64,000 nucleotides of DNA, from contig CAJNDS010002302.1 in assembly GCA_905221605.1 (NCBI GenBank), forward strand, positions 153,501-217,500, written 5' to 3'. Positions 41,156 through 51,260 of the stretch are shown one piece after another. The position numbers and the translations under genes are program-made. The first letter of the stretch is position 1; each line of letters starts with the position of its first letter. The notes beneath the pieces are model-generated. The model made no database searches. It had not been told where the DNA came from and saw only the letters and a list, made by a program, of their open reading frames with translations. Source of the DNA: Symbiodinium natans (Eukaryota; Sar; Dinophyceae; Suessiales; Symbiodiniaceae).

Positions 41156-42960
41156 ATAAATTCAATGGCATGCGCTCCCGGCGCTACGCCGAGGCTGCCT
41201 CTGTTCAAAATTTAGGCACTGCGTGGCAAGCTGAAGTGCTTCAACACACAGTGGACTTGGACATCGAGAACTGCTCGTTCACCTTGCTACTTCAGATGCT
41301 CGACAAGCTGAAGCCACAGGATCCTTCTTGGTCAGACGTCAGAGAGACTCTTCGGGAGTGCGTAGAATTCCGTACTTTCACCATTCAGAACAAATTGAAA
41401 TTGAATGTGACTGCTGGCAAGCAACTTCTGCAGAAGGTATTCAATGGAAGTGCTCCGCCTGGTGATCTCACGAACAATGAGTTTATCATTCGATTACAAC
41501 GAGCTTCGCTTTTTTGCCGATGGGTTGCTGCAAGCTGTTTGAAGGACATCGCCTGGGCCTCTATGCTTCAGTTCAAAGAAAAGCCGGATCTTTCCGTTCT
41601 AACGTATTTCTGGAACATTGCTGAAGACATGGTGCTGGAATCATGGCTCCGAAAAGCGAACCCGCTGCAGAGCAAACACACATCTTTGCACTTCGATGGA
41701 ATCCGCCTGGATCGCGATGTTGTGCTGCCGGACACTCATGGCTTCTGCGACAGCTGCTCCGCATGGATTGAAAAAGACACTGGCTTCAAGGTAAAAATCC
41801 GTGCAAAGGAGCATCTCAATTTCCTGCAGCTCTTGCAGAAAGCCATTGCACCTCAAGAGGTTGCTTGTCCAGACAATCTTCAGAAAAATGGAAACTGCAT
41901 TCTTGCGGCCTTGCATCATTTGGGCTATGGCGGGCAGGCTGCGACAATGGCGGCAGCTAGTGAAGGAACGGAACACGCTTTCTTCACAAGACGCCAACGT
42001 CGAACATATGAGCAGGTGAGCAAGTTTACACAACTTCCCATCTTTCCTCGCATGCCGTGCACAGAGTTTGTCGCGGGCCAAAAGTTCCTGCTGCACTTGG
42101 CTACGGCTGGCCAGCCACATTGTTTGGCCGCCCAGGCGCTGTCGTTGGAGCAAGTTCAGCTGACGAATGTGACTGCCACCTACAAGTTTTCAATGGCAGA
42201 CTTTTCCAGAATGCTAACAGAGGCAACTGATCGCAAGTACATTCAGTTCTTCTACGTGGAACAAAAGCCAGACACTGTGGTATTGGACGCGAATGAAGCT
42301 GAGTACGAACTTCTCCTGGAGACCCAAGCAGGAGCCAACCACGAGGACGATGGCGAGGATAATTTCGCTGAAGATTTTGTTAGAGACGTGGAGACGCAGG
42401 AGGACGCAGAAGATGATGAACCGGAAGACGCTCTTCAGTGCGAAGATGAAAGCGTCACGCATGTCGGTGATGAGCTGCTGGTGCACCTGAAGCAGGAGGT
42501 GCAAGTCTTCTTGACAGGCGGTCGCAGACGAAAGGGCCGTAGTGCGGACACAGCTCGCTGTCCTTTCTGTCCTTTTCGCGCATGGCCGAAAATCAAACGA
42601 GGCCGTGTGCTCCACCATGTTCAAACTTATCATTGTCTGGCGAAACAATACGTGGCCAGTGGTACGAAGCAACTGAAGCTCATCATCGCCTTGCATGATT
42701 TCGACCAGATCGTGTCTGCTCCGAAAGGCAATTATCTGTATCGCAGCAGTCGTCTTCTGAGGCAAACTGTTTCTCCGGCTTTGTCTCGAAAGCAGGTTCT
42801 GATTGATCGATTCCTGCGATTAGTCTTTACCGAAGAAGGTCCTCAATTCTGGAGTGTGGATGCGGTCAGTAACAATTCCTTGCGAAGAGTACGAAACCTC
42901 TACTACACGCGGGAATTTGGACAGATTGTCTTTCAGGAAATGCTCTTGTGCAAGGCCAAG
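41156..42960 (+). CDS. Giant mobile-element gene, polymerase-like / protease 2 / zinc-finger exon
   Basis: Resumes the split exon at 41161 (FNGMRSRRYAEAA). The first ~190 codons hold HTVDLDIENCSFTLLLQ (D-x-D-x-E-N) and, after a helical stretch with GKQLLQKVFNG, the segment SLHFDGIRLD. Acidic motifs in this order resemble palm motifs A and C of a polymerase; inference only. Next comes NGNCILAALHHLG (Cys helix) and GQPHCLAAQAL (His), a second papain-like protease pattern. After an acidic linker (DDGEDNFAEDFVRDVETQ) a C2H2 finger CPFCPF...HHVQTYH probably binds DNA. The exon ends LLCKAK|GTATCT, phase 0. Confidence 0.6.
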
Positions 42961-43061
42961 GTATCTTGCTGAATTCAGTATATCTTCTAGGGTCTTTTGC
43001 GTAAACACATTTTCATGTGCTACTGAGCATTATTGTTTCCGGTCTTGCTTGTTTCAAGCAG

Positions 43062-43345
43062 GTATATGCTTTCCACGCTCGCATGATGACACTTTTTCCG
43101 GGCGATGTATGCAGCCTCCTGCCAAGACATTCAAGACACTGGTGGCCTATCGTGGAAGACATATTTCTTTCGCCGCGCGTTCAGGAACTTCGGTCACAGT
43201 TATTCCAGCAAATGCTTCAGCACGAAGAATTCGAAGCAATCAGCATGGACACAACTTTACGCTGCTGTTTGCCCATCTTGGGACAGGCGCATCCTCGCGC
43301 AAGTGCTGAAGCGAAGCAATCAGCCGTTTTTCGCGGAGAGGAAGC
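43062..43345 (+). CDS. Giant mobile-element gene, transposase-like exon 1
   Basis: Follows intron 42961-43061 (GTATCT...AAGCAG|GTATAT, 101 bases), joining AK to VYAFHARMMTLFPGD in phase 0. Near the end is EAISMDTTLRCCLPILGQ, where the Asp sits in a strand as expected for the first catalytic residue of an RNase H-fold (DDE) transposase. The donor lies among several GC dinucleotides around 43340-43360 and is not settled. Confidence 0.55.
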
Positions 43346-43429
43346 CATGACTCGCGCCACTTGATATTTGAATTGATCATTGTAACGTCGATTGTTTTGG
43401 TTAAGATATCAAACAACCTATGCAAAAGC

Positions 43430-44596
43430 GTTCCGCAAAGAATGCGATCTTTATTTGATGCGTCTTATACGCTTGATCAGGTTCTCACTTGTCGTGGACG
43501 CACAAATGCAGTGGTGCTGCTACAACCTGGCTCGTCAGACGACACCGAGGTTTTAGTGAGGATGCTGGCAGATTCTCTTCCGGCTCAAGGACTTTGCCAG
43601 ATCAAGTACCTTTCCGTGGACAACCCGTCGGCAAAGCTGTATAAGGAGGCAAAGCATGTGTGTCCGAACTTGCAGGTGGTGGCGTTGGACCCAACACACC
43701 TGGCAATGACCTGTGAGTATGCCTCAAGCAGGAAACGTACTGCTGCGACACGTTATTTGCGCATCATTCTGCGCAAACTTACAGCGCGCAGTGAGTTATC
43801 GGCTGGTACTTGGGGACCCATTTTTTGCGGAGAGAACGCAACTCCCTTTACACGAGAAGAACAAAGGGTCCGTGCTCAGTTGGCGGATCGGAGCATGCGC
43901 AAGGCTGAGGCTGAACGAATTCTCGCGAATCTGGATGCAACGAAGCCTTTTCTTCTTCGCTTGGAATGGATTCAAGCACTTGCGGCCTTGACTTCTATTT
44001 ATCGCAGCGAGGTCGAACGACTCGCTCCGGGCCCCAATCGCAAGATATATCAGCTTCTTCACACTGCCACGGCTGCCAACAGAACGGAATGGTTTTTTAA
44101 TAACCTACGTCTGCGCCACATGATTTCGTCCGAGAGGTTGTCCCTCTTGCCTATCGGCACGGCCAGTAATGAGGCCTTGCACCATGAGGTGAACAACTGG
44201 TTCCGCGAAACTCAGAAGTTGCATAAAGCAACGTTGTCTCTGAAGCTCAGCATTATGCAGCTTGGCAAGCTCCTGACTCACAACAATGCGCTCTACAAGC
44301 CTACAACACGGCAAATGCCGGAAGCCGAATTGCTGGCCCGACTAACGTCCAAAGATTTGTTTCGTGCCACTGAGTGGGAGGAGTGGTGTTCGGAACTCGT
44401 AGATGGAAGCATCAAAGGCAAAGCAGAACTGCAATTGCACCATGAGCGCGAGATCGAGCGGAAGAAGGTCAACCCAAGATCATTCAAAAGGCCGGCTGCT
44501 GCTGAGGACTCCTCACTCTTGAGACGGAGAACACCAAACACTCTACTGCGGCAAGATAGCCTGCGCAGAGCTGGCGTCAGGCCACGAAAACTCTAA
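43430..44596 (+). CDS. Giant mobile-element gene, C-terminal DDE transposase-like exon
   Basis: Contains KYLSVDNPSAKLY (second acidic residue) and VVALDPTHLAM, then 170 residues later GTASNEALHHEVNNWF, an N-x-x-E-x-x-H pattern typical of the third catalytic residue in MULE/IS256-like transposases. The end is basic (SFKRPAAAEDSSLLRRR ... RRAGVRPRKL) before TAA at 44594-44596. Known: DDE transposases cut and join DNA with two metal ions. Inferred: it mobilises the element encoded from 18.8 kb onward. The acceptor is uncertain (AGs near 43430-43440). No family name can be fixed without a profile search. Confidence 0.6.
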   Translation, partial: VPQRMRSLFDASYTLDQVLTCRGRTNAVVLLQPGSSDDTEVLVRMLADSLPAQGLCQIKYLSVDNPSAKLYKEAKHVCPNLQVVALDPTHLAMTCEYASSRKRTAATRYLRIILRKLTARSELSAGTWGPIFCGENATPFTREEQRVRAQLADRSMRKAEAERILANLDATKPFLLRLEWIQALAALTSIYRSEVERLAPGPNRKIYQLLHTATAANRTEWFFNNLRLRHMISSERLSLLPIGTASNEALHHEVNNWFRETQKLHKATLSLKLSIMQLGKLLTHNNALYKPTTRQMPEAELLARLTSKDLFRATEWEEWCSELVDGSIKGKAELQLHHEREIERKKVNPRSFKRPAAAEDSSLLRRRTPNTLLRQDSLRRAGVRPRKL

Positions 44597-44599
44597 GTG

Positions 44600-46500
44600 T
44601 GTTGTTCCGGCAAGGACAGTCATTTGTACAGGCCATTGCTCTTTCATGTTTCTTTCGCCGAAAGCTGATCCTACTAAGGCATTATTGCCTTGATTAAAAT
44701 CGTTCGGCTTTCGCTAAGAATCAGCAAGAGACTGTGCAAATCATCTCATTGTCTTTTTCTACTGAAGATCAACAGCATACTCAGTGTTTGTTGTCTAACT
44801 TCACCTGCAGAACGCCGATCCTATTTAGGCTTTATTGCTTCAGTGAGAGCGCTAAGCCGCTTGGCGTCCTCGCGACAAAAGAAACAGAGCGATGAAAGTG
44901 ATGATTAAGTGGCACGTTCATGGTGTGCTTCATGCTGGCCGTGTACAACAGCTTTTCAATTTCAGACAGCCCAACACACCTACAATGTTTTTATTCATAT
45001 GGAAAAATTAAAAGAATGCTCCAGGAAAAAGAACAATCAGATCAACAACGAATAAAAAATCAATCAAAAGGTTGCCAAGAAGCATCGCTCAGTGCTTTTT
45101 TAGTGTTGTTGACGAGCGTTGGCTAAAGTTTGTTTTTTTCATGATTTGTTTCTGATTATCTAGGATTCCGTAAAATCCGAGTTGCTGTTTCTTATTTCCA
45201 GTTATTTTCTTGCGTTATTCTTCAAATGTTCAAGAAAACCACTTAGCGAGTATATTTCTGGCCGGAAAACAAACATGTTGTTAGTAGGGACGGTCAGGAT
45301 AGCTTATTTTCTTACACTGTGCTTCTACGACAACGTTTTTCTACGTGGCTGTGAACCGCGTAATTGTATCCCCGATCGCATAATTTTACTCGACCACACA
45401 TGCGAAGCACAATTACTGCTCATTTGTCGCAGCGCCTCAATTTTACCCGACAGTTTTTCTGGAAATCATTTTTGCAGCGACAAAGTCTTACCCGACACTG
45501 TGTGAGAATGCTTGGTTTTACCGGACGCACCGCTCGAAAAATATAGCAAGTAAATCAACCCCAAAAAAGCGTGAGCAAAATCGAGCATGCGTGAGTAAGA
45601 GTTGGTCCTGGCAGTCAGGAAGAGGTGAGTTCAACTTGAGCCACGCAGATTTGCCCGTGAGAAAACCGTGAGAATTCGTGAGTTGATGCTGTGGGGGAGT
45701 CTAGAACACCATAATACGGACCATGCCGAATTCAAGTGATTCGGGCTCTGGTCCTGACACCGGTGTAGGGTGTCATTATGGGTTGTTCAGGCCGATTCGG
45801 TTTGAAACATGATGGACCCCGTTCTAGTTCTTCTTCGGAATCAATTGTCGCACCACATGAATAAAGCAGGTCTTTATGGAAGCGCTATCCTTTATTTTCA
45901 GTGGTTGGAAGCGTAAGGACATGATATACATTTCTGAATAAGACAGTAGACCTCCAATGTCGAATACAAATGGCCGACAAATTCGCCAAAGAATCGCAGC
46001 GTTTTGGGTGTTTCTTAGCGATTTTATTTCCGATATAGTTCGATGTTATGTTCTTGCGCTGTTCCATTGGCATCTGATTGCGTTCATTTTTTTAAGAGAT
46101 TTTTTCTGGATTCTTTAGCGACAAAAATCGCTGAGAGTCGGTCCGCGTGTTGGCAGCTGTTTCCGATGCTTTTCTATGTTTTAGTTTGGATTCGTGTTGC
46201 GATTTTGTTTCCGGTTTTTAATTTATCATATTTTCTACACATTTGGGTTAAAACGTGTCAGGCAGATAGAGCAGAGCTTTTAGGAACTTCCCAAGAATCT
46301 GTGAAACCCTTTGGTTTTGTTTAGAAAGCTAGTCGTTTCTGCGTTTCTTTTTGAGATCCTTCTTGACGGTGTCGTGAAGTTAGGGATCCCCTTTAGAAGG
46401 GTTTGGGTTAGAGAGTTCCCCCTTAGTATAGTAAGACCACGGAACCCTTCTACAGAAAGCCTAGGGCAGCTTGACACCCTGCCGATTGGATTATAGGCTC
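44600..46500. other. Non-coding region, with a ~75-base stem-loop at 45708-45784
   Basis: No gene recognised. CCATAAT/ATTATGG and GGACCA/TGGTCC pair around an inner CGAAT/ATTCG stem at 45708-45784, giving an imperfect hairpin. TTTTACCCGACA-like motifs recur at 45440-45520. I found no right-hand terminal repeat of the giant element here. Confidence 0.4.
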
Positions 46501-46535
46501 AGGGTGTACTGTAGGGCGCGTGCCTCGCGGCTGAC

Positions 46536-46713
46536 ATGTCGCGTCCTGCCGGGCGCCCATCCGATCGTATGAAGGGCATGAATTTGACGATTCGCGAATG
46601 TTCGCGGTATCCGGACCTGAGGTTCTTCCCTCGCCCGCCTTGCGTGGCTCGTCGCACGTGCCTGCAGCTTTCAGAGCAAGGGACTGAGACAAACATCGTA
46701 TCATTGCAATCAG
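46536..46713 (+). CDS. Candidate exon upstream of telomere-like array
   Basis: Open from an ATG: MSRPAGRPSDRMKGMNLTIR... to ...QGTETNIVSLQ, after which TTTAGGG-like repeat starts. Composition is even, and the frame closes soon after entering the repeat. A possible start exon of a plus-strand gene; no family is recognised. The minus strand is open over the same bases, so strand is uncertain. Confidence 0.3.
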
Positions 46714-47281
46714 GGTTTAGGGTATAGGGTTTAGGGTTGAAAAGAACACACAGGCGCGGCCTGCGCCTGGCTCCAAACTTGCCGGGGAGCCGAGAGACCA
46801 ACCCTAAACCCTAAACCCTAAACGGCCTGCGCCTGGCTCCGAACTTGCCGGGGAGCCGAGAGACCAACCCTAAACCCTAAACCCTAAACCCTAAACCCTA
46901 AACCCTGAACCCTGAACCCTGAACCCTGAACCCTGAACACAACCCTGAACCTTGAACCCTGAATTCTGAACCCTAAGATTGGGTCTCGTCAAGGAATCTC
47001 AAGAGTTCCAACCCCCCCCCCCCCCAAGTTCCAAGCTTGAAAACCCTGCGAAAGGCCCCAGCCCTGGCGCCCTCAAGTCCCACTTCTGAGGGTTGAGGGT
47101 TTAGGGTTTAGGGTATAGGGTTTAGGGTTTAGGGTTTAGGGTTTAGGGCTAGGGTTTCGGATTTAGGGTTTCGGCGTTTAGAGTTTAGGGTCGGGGGCTG
47201 AGAGCCGAAATCAGAAGCCAGAAACTTGGAGACCAAGTGGTTCCCTGATGCCCTAAACCCTAACCCTAAACCCTAAAACAG

Positions 47282-47395
47282 GACAGAGAGAAGCAGATCG
47301 CCTTGAACATGGAGATCGCTGAAAGATGGGCAAAGAAGCTTCCAGAGGCCTGGGACTTGCTACAGAGCGCTAGTCAAGATGTGGCAAAACCTTGG
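47282..47395 (+). CDS. Candidate internal exon, 38 codons
   Basis: CTAAAACAG| precedes and CTTGG|GTGTAT follows an open block of exactly 38 codons, phase 0-0, encoding an amphipathic helix (EIAERWAKKLPEAWDLLQSA). It is one of the cleanest exon-like islands: the acceptor AG directly abuts a CCCTAAA array, the donor is GT, and composition is typical of protein. Gene unknown. Confidence 0.5.
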
Positions 47396-48059
47396 GTGTA
47401 TTTCTCTCCCCCTCCCACCCAAAAAAAAGCAAGACAGCAACCCTGAGCAGGTGGAGTATCCAACACTGCAGGCCGGATGGCGTCCGCCTGTGTCTTTGAG
47501 CTTCTAAGTTAGGAGGGTCAGTGGGAGAGGCTCGGCGTGTTATTTTCAGCGTTTCTTTCTTTCTTGACGTTTGTCGTCAGTGTGTTGTTTAAGTGCCCTT
47601 TGTCGGTGGTCATGCGCATGGGCTTGGGGTTTGTGAACTTCCGAGACACCGCTCCAAACGCCCGAAAAACCTCAAGCCACCATGTGAATAGGGGCCGGCG
47701 GCCCTCTTGAAGGAGGCCTTAAAGATAGCACCCAGTATTGGGTCAGGTAGGGGGTGGCAGGTTTAGGGGTTAGGGTCTAGGGTGTAGGGTTTGGGGAGCA
47801 GGGTTCAGAGTGCATAAACCCTAACCCCTAAGCCCTAAACCACGCCCCTTTGGCTTCGGAGGCCACTTTGAAAAAGCTGGCCGCAGGCAACGTTTCGCAA
47901 GGACCGCGCTTCTTGCGCGAGGGTGTTTTCAGGTTTTGGAGCGCTTAGCTTATGGTTTATAGGGTTTAGGGCTTAGGGTTTAGGGTTTAGTGTTTAGGGC
48001 TTAGGGTTTAAGGTTTAAGGTTTAGGGTTTAGGATTAGAGTTTAGGGTTCAGGTTTCAG

Positions 48060-48137
48060 GATCCTCGGGGGGCTACTGCGTCCTGGGACTTCAGTTCAAT
48101 CTGCTCCTTGGGGCCGAACCCATGTTACAGAGAGAGT
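48060..48137 (+). CDS. Candidate internal exon, 26 codons
   Basis: Follows GGTTTCAG|GATCC at the end of a TTTAGGG array and ends GAGAGT|GTAACC. It reads DPRGATASWDF... in phase 0. A second frame (GGYCVLGLQFNLLLGAEP) is also open, so the reading frame is not certain. Confidence 0.3.
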
Positions 48138-49421
48138 GTAACCCCTTCCAGGAGGCTCAGTGTGGACCCCCAAAAGCCCTTAATGCTTTCATTATACAAG
48201 GCATAAGCTCTAAACCCTAAATCCCAAACCCATAAGGCCCTAAATTAAAAGGTTAGAATCGTGAGCCCTTTAAAACGGTCCCTCACCTTTGTCTTAAAGG
48301 ATTTAAAGACTTCGGACGGGCCCCTTTGTATTTATAAGGGTTTTATGACACAGGACCCAAAGTAAGGGCTCCGGAGTATGCCCCTAGAAATCCACCCTAA
48401 GCCCTAAGCTACTCCCAGCCCGGACCTGAACTCTGCGAGCTCACCCAAAATGCCGTCCCTCAACCCTAAACCCGTAAAGCCTAAACCCTAAGCCTCTAAT
48501 AAACACCAAACGGGCACTTTTCTCCCATAAAATTTGGCGCGCGAGGAAGCAAGACAGCACCAGCTAAGGCAGTGCTCCGGTGTGGTGTATGTAGGGTTTC
48601 GGACAGGGTGTACGGCTCAGGTTTAGGGTTTAAGGTTTAGGGCTTAGGGCTTGAGGCTTAGTCAGGACTCTTTGGGTTCGGGATTAGGTGTGGCTTTGGG
48701 GCGTAAGCTTTCAGGCGCCCTCTGGGGAGCTTTGGGTCTTCGGCTTTGTCCACTAGTTAAGTCTGATTTCCGCCTATTTTGATTCAAACATCCTCGATCA
48801 TAGTCAGGAGCTATGCTGCCTGACATGACATAGCCCCATGTGTAGGGATTGGATATTTGGGTTTAGGGTTTAAGGCTGAGGGTAGCGGATTAGCTTGAAG
48901 CCCCAGACCTTAAACTAAGGCCTTGGAAATCCTTTCTCCGGTCAAGTGTTTTGCTCTCCTTATAGCTAGCAAGCAGGGGTTGGAGGGGTTGACTTTAGGG
49001 CCATTTATGCGCAGGGTTGTTTAGGGCATACGCTTTCACCCTTAAAACCCTCAACCGCCCACCCTAAACCTCTAAACCCGACTCTTGCACCCTAAATCCC
49101 CAAGACTCTAAACCCTAAACCCCCCCAACATCCACAGCTTGAGGGCCCGTTCAGAAAGAAGTCGGTGTACAGGCGCTTTCAAGGTTTTCGTGTAGAGATG
49201 AGAGGCTCTGTTTGTTTAATATTGGGTATTGGGGGTTGGGGCATTCAGGCTTCACCACCTTTAAAGCACTTCTGCCCTCAGCATTCACCCTACATCGACT
49301 AAACCCTAAACCTTAAAACCCTAAACCCTAAGCCCTAAGTTCTAAGCCTTAAGTCTAAGCCCTAAACCCTAAACCCTGAACCCTAAACCTTGAAGAGAGG
49401 GATCTGTGCCCTGCGGGGCGG

Positions 49422-49600
49422 CTAACCGTTGAAGATGCTTCTGGCTTGTGTCGAGGGTCCTTGGCAGCGCCAATCTCGAGGGAACAATTTTGTGAAGTCC
49501 GAAATGGTTTTGAAAACGTAGCACTTGAACACCGCTGTGCCCTCGTCATTGGGCAAACCCCCAAAAGCCTGTTGTCGAAGTTCCACGTATGCGTTTCCAC
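49422..49600 (-). CDS. Candidate C-terminal exon of a minus-strand gene
   Basis: On the minus strand, AG|GTGGAAAC at 49600 is followed by 58 codons and TAG at 49422: GNAYVELRQQAFGGLPNDEG, then VFKCYVFKTISDFTKLFPRD and WRCQGPSTQARSIFNG. It reads as an ordinary globular protein, with no repeats. A longer out-of-frame minus-strand open frame covers the same bases but looks less protein-like. Beyond the stop the CCCTAAA array begins at once. Family unknown; upstream exons were not located in the pyrimidine-rich repeat that follows. Confidence 0.45.
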
Positions 49601-49619
49601 CTTCATCATTGCCTTTCCG

Positions 49620-51260
49620 CCATCATGCTGCGTTCAGGTCGGCTGCAAACCTTGCGGTGCACTTGTGCCCAGAGAACCATGTTACCCACCTCCGTGGGTC
49701 CTCAAGCAAGCCCAGAAGGTCATGTCCTCGGCGCCTCTTTGCCTTACGTCTTGCGTCCTGCTTGCTTTTCTTTTGGATGCGCTTAGGCGTCGCATGTTGT
49801 AACATCGTCGCACACTGTCTGGCCCTCGGCAACTCTCTTGCTTATGTTTTCTTTTCCTTTGCTGTCCCACGCCATAGGCTTCATCGTCTGTCTATCTCTA
49901 CTCCTCTTTTCTGCTTACGTTCTTCTTTTCCTTTAAGGTCGTGCTTCCGCCCTGGAAGCAAGCCCAGCCCGTCATGTCCTCGGCGCCTCTTTGCCTCACG
50001 TCTTTTGTCCTGCTTGCTTTTCCTTTGGACGCGCTTAGGCGTCACCCGTCGGAGCATCGTCGCAGACTGTTTGGCCCTCGGTAACTCTATTGTTTACGTT
50101 TTCTTTTTCTTTGCTGTCCCACGCAATAGGCTTCATCGTTTGTCTCTCACTTCTGCTTTTAACTGAGGCTAAGAAGGCTGTCCCCAAAGTCTGGCTCTTG
50201 ACACTTCCTTCTTGTTTACCTCGGCGCACGTCTTGTGTCCTCGCTGCTTTTCTTTCGGGCGCGCTTAGGCCTCACCTCTCGGTGCATCGTCGCAGACCGT
50301 CTGGCCCTCGGCAATTCTCTTGCTTACGTTTCCCTTGCTTTTGCTGTCCCATGCCTCAGGCCTCATCGTCTGCCTATCTCTCCTGCTTTTGTACCTGAGG
50401 TGTCAGCTAAGAAGACTGGCGTCCTGAAAGTCTGGCTCTCAGCACCTCCTGCTTTTTACATCTTCCCTTCCTTTGCTGTCCCACGCAATATGCTTCATCG
50501 TCTGTCTATCTCTTCTGCTTTTTACTGAGGCCAAGAAGGCCGTCCCCAAAGTCTGGCTCTTGACACTTTCTTGTTTACCTCGGCACACGTCTTGTGTCCT
50601 CGTTGCTTTTCTTTCGGGTGCGCCTAGGCTACCTCACCCCTCGTTGCATCGTCGCAGACCGTCTGGCCCTCGGCAATTCTCTTGCTTACGTTTCCCTTGC
50701 CTTTGCTGTCCCATGCCTCAGGCCTCATCGTCTGTCTATCTCTCCTGCTTTGTACCTGAGGTCTCAACTAAGAAGATTGGCGTCCTGAAAGCCTGGCTCT
50801 CAGCACTTCCTTCTTTTCACATCTTCCTTTCCTTTGCTGTCCCACGCAATAGGCTTCATCGTCTGTCTATCTCTTCTGCTTTTTGCTGAGGCCAAGAAGG
50901 CCGTCGACAAAGTCCGGCTCTGACGCTTTCTTCTTTCCAGATCTTACTTGCTTTTGTTGTGGCATGTCTTAGGCTTCATTGTCTGTCTTTCTCTTCTGCT
51001 TTCGTGCCTGAGGCCTCAGCGAAGAACAAGGGCATCCCGAAGGTCTGGCTCTCGGCACTTCCTTCTTTTGTGCTTCTCATGGCTCTCGGACTCTCGGCAC
51101 TTTCTTTTTTTGTCCAGCGCTTCCCCTGTTTACTTGAGGCCGTATCCCACTTGACACTCTGGCTCTCCGCACTTTTCCTTTTTTTTCAAAGAATTTTCTT
51201 TTGTCTCTTTTGTTTCTTCGCTTTGTCTGCCTGTCTCTTCTCGAGCCGCAACCTTCGCAA
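49620..51260. repeat. ~361-bp pyrimidine-rich tandem repeat
   Basis: Units are recognised by TTTGCTGTCCCACGCAATAG at about 50110, 50474 and 50832 (spacing ~361), with earlier diverged units from 49700. Each unit has internal half-repeats (CATGCCTCAGGCCTCATCGT versus CACGCAATAGGCTTCATCGT). The plus strand is rich in CTT/TTC. Long open frames in several phases (up to 213 codons) reflect few stops in a biased repeat; they are not called genes. Confidence 0.85.

Larger units (their letters stand above)
46715..49400. repeat. Domain of telomere-like arrays with exon-like islands
   Basis: Mixed TTTAGGG and CCCTAAA arrays. A 66-bp unit holding GCGCCTGGCTCC...CCGAGAGACC is duplicated in tandem (46756-46866), separated by CCCTAAA units. 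A CCCTGAA variant array occurs at 46910-46970. Exon-like islands are listed separately (47282-47395, 48060-48137). An island around 47845-47928 (SEATLKKLAAGNVSQGP) is also open. Confidence 0.85.

Noticed and set aside
45620-45650. Possible relic of a dinoflagellate spliced-leader sequence (CTTGAGCCA)
   Set aside because: Only nine bases match a partial leader end; expected by chance.
49525-50166. 213-codon plus-strand frame
   Set aside because: Low-complexity translation of the pyrimidine-rich 361-bp repeat; part of it also lies opposite the better minus-strand exon at 49422-49600.
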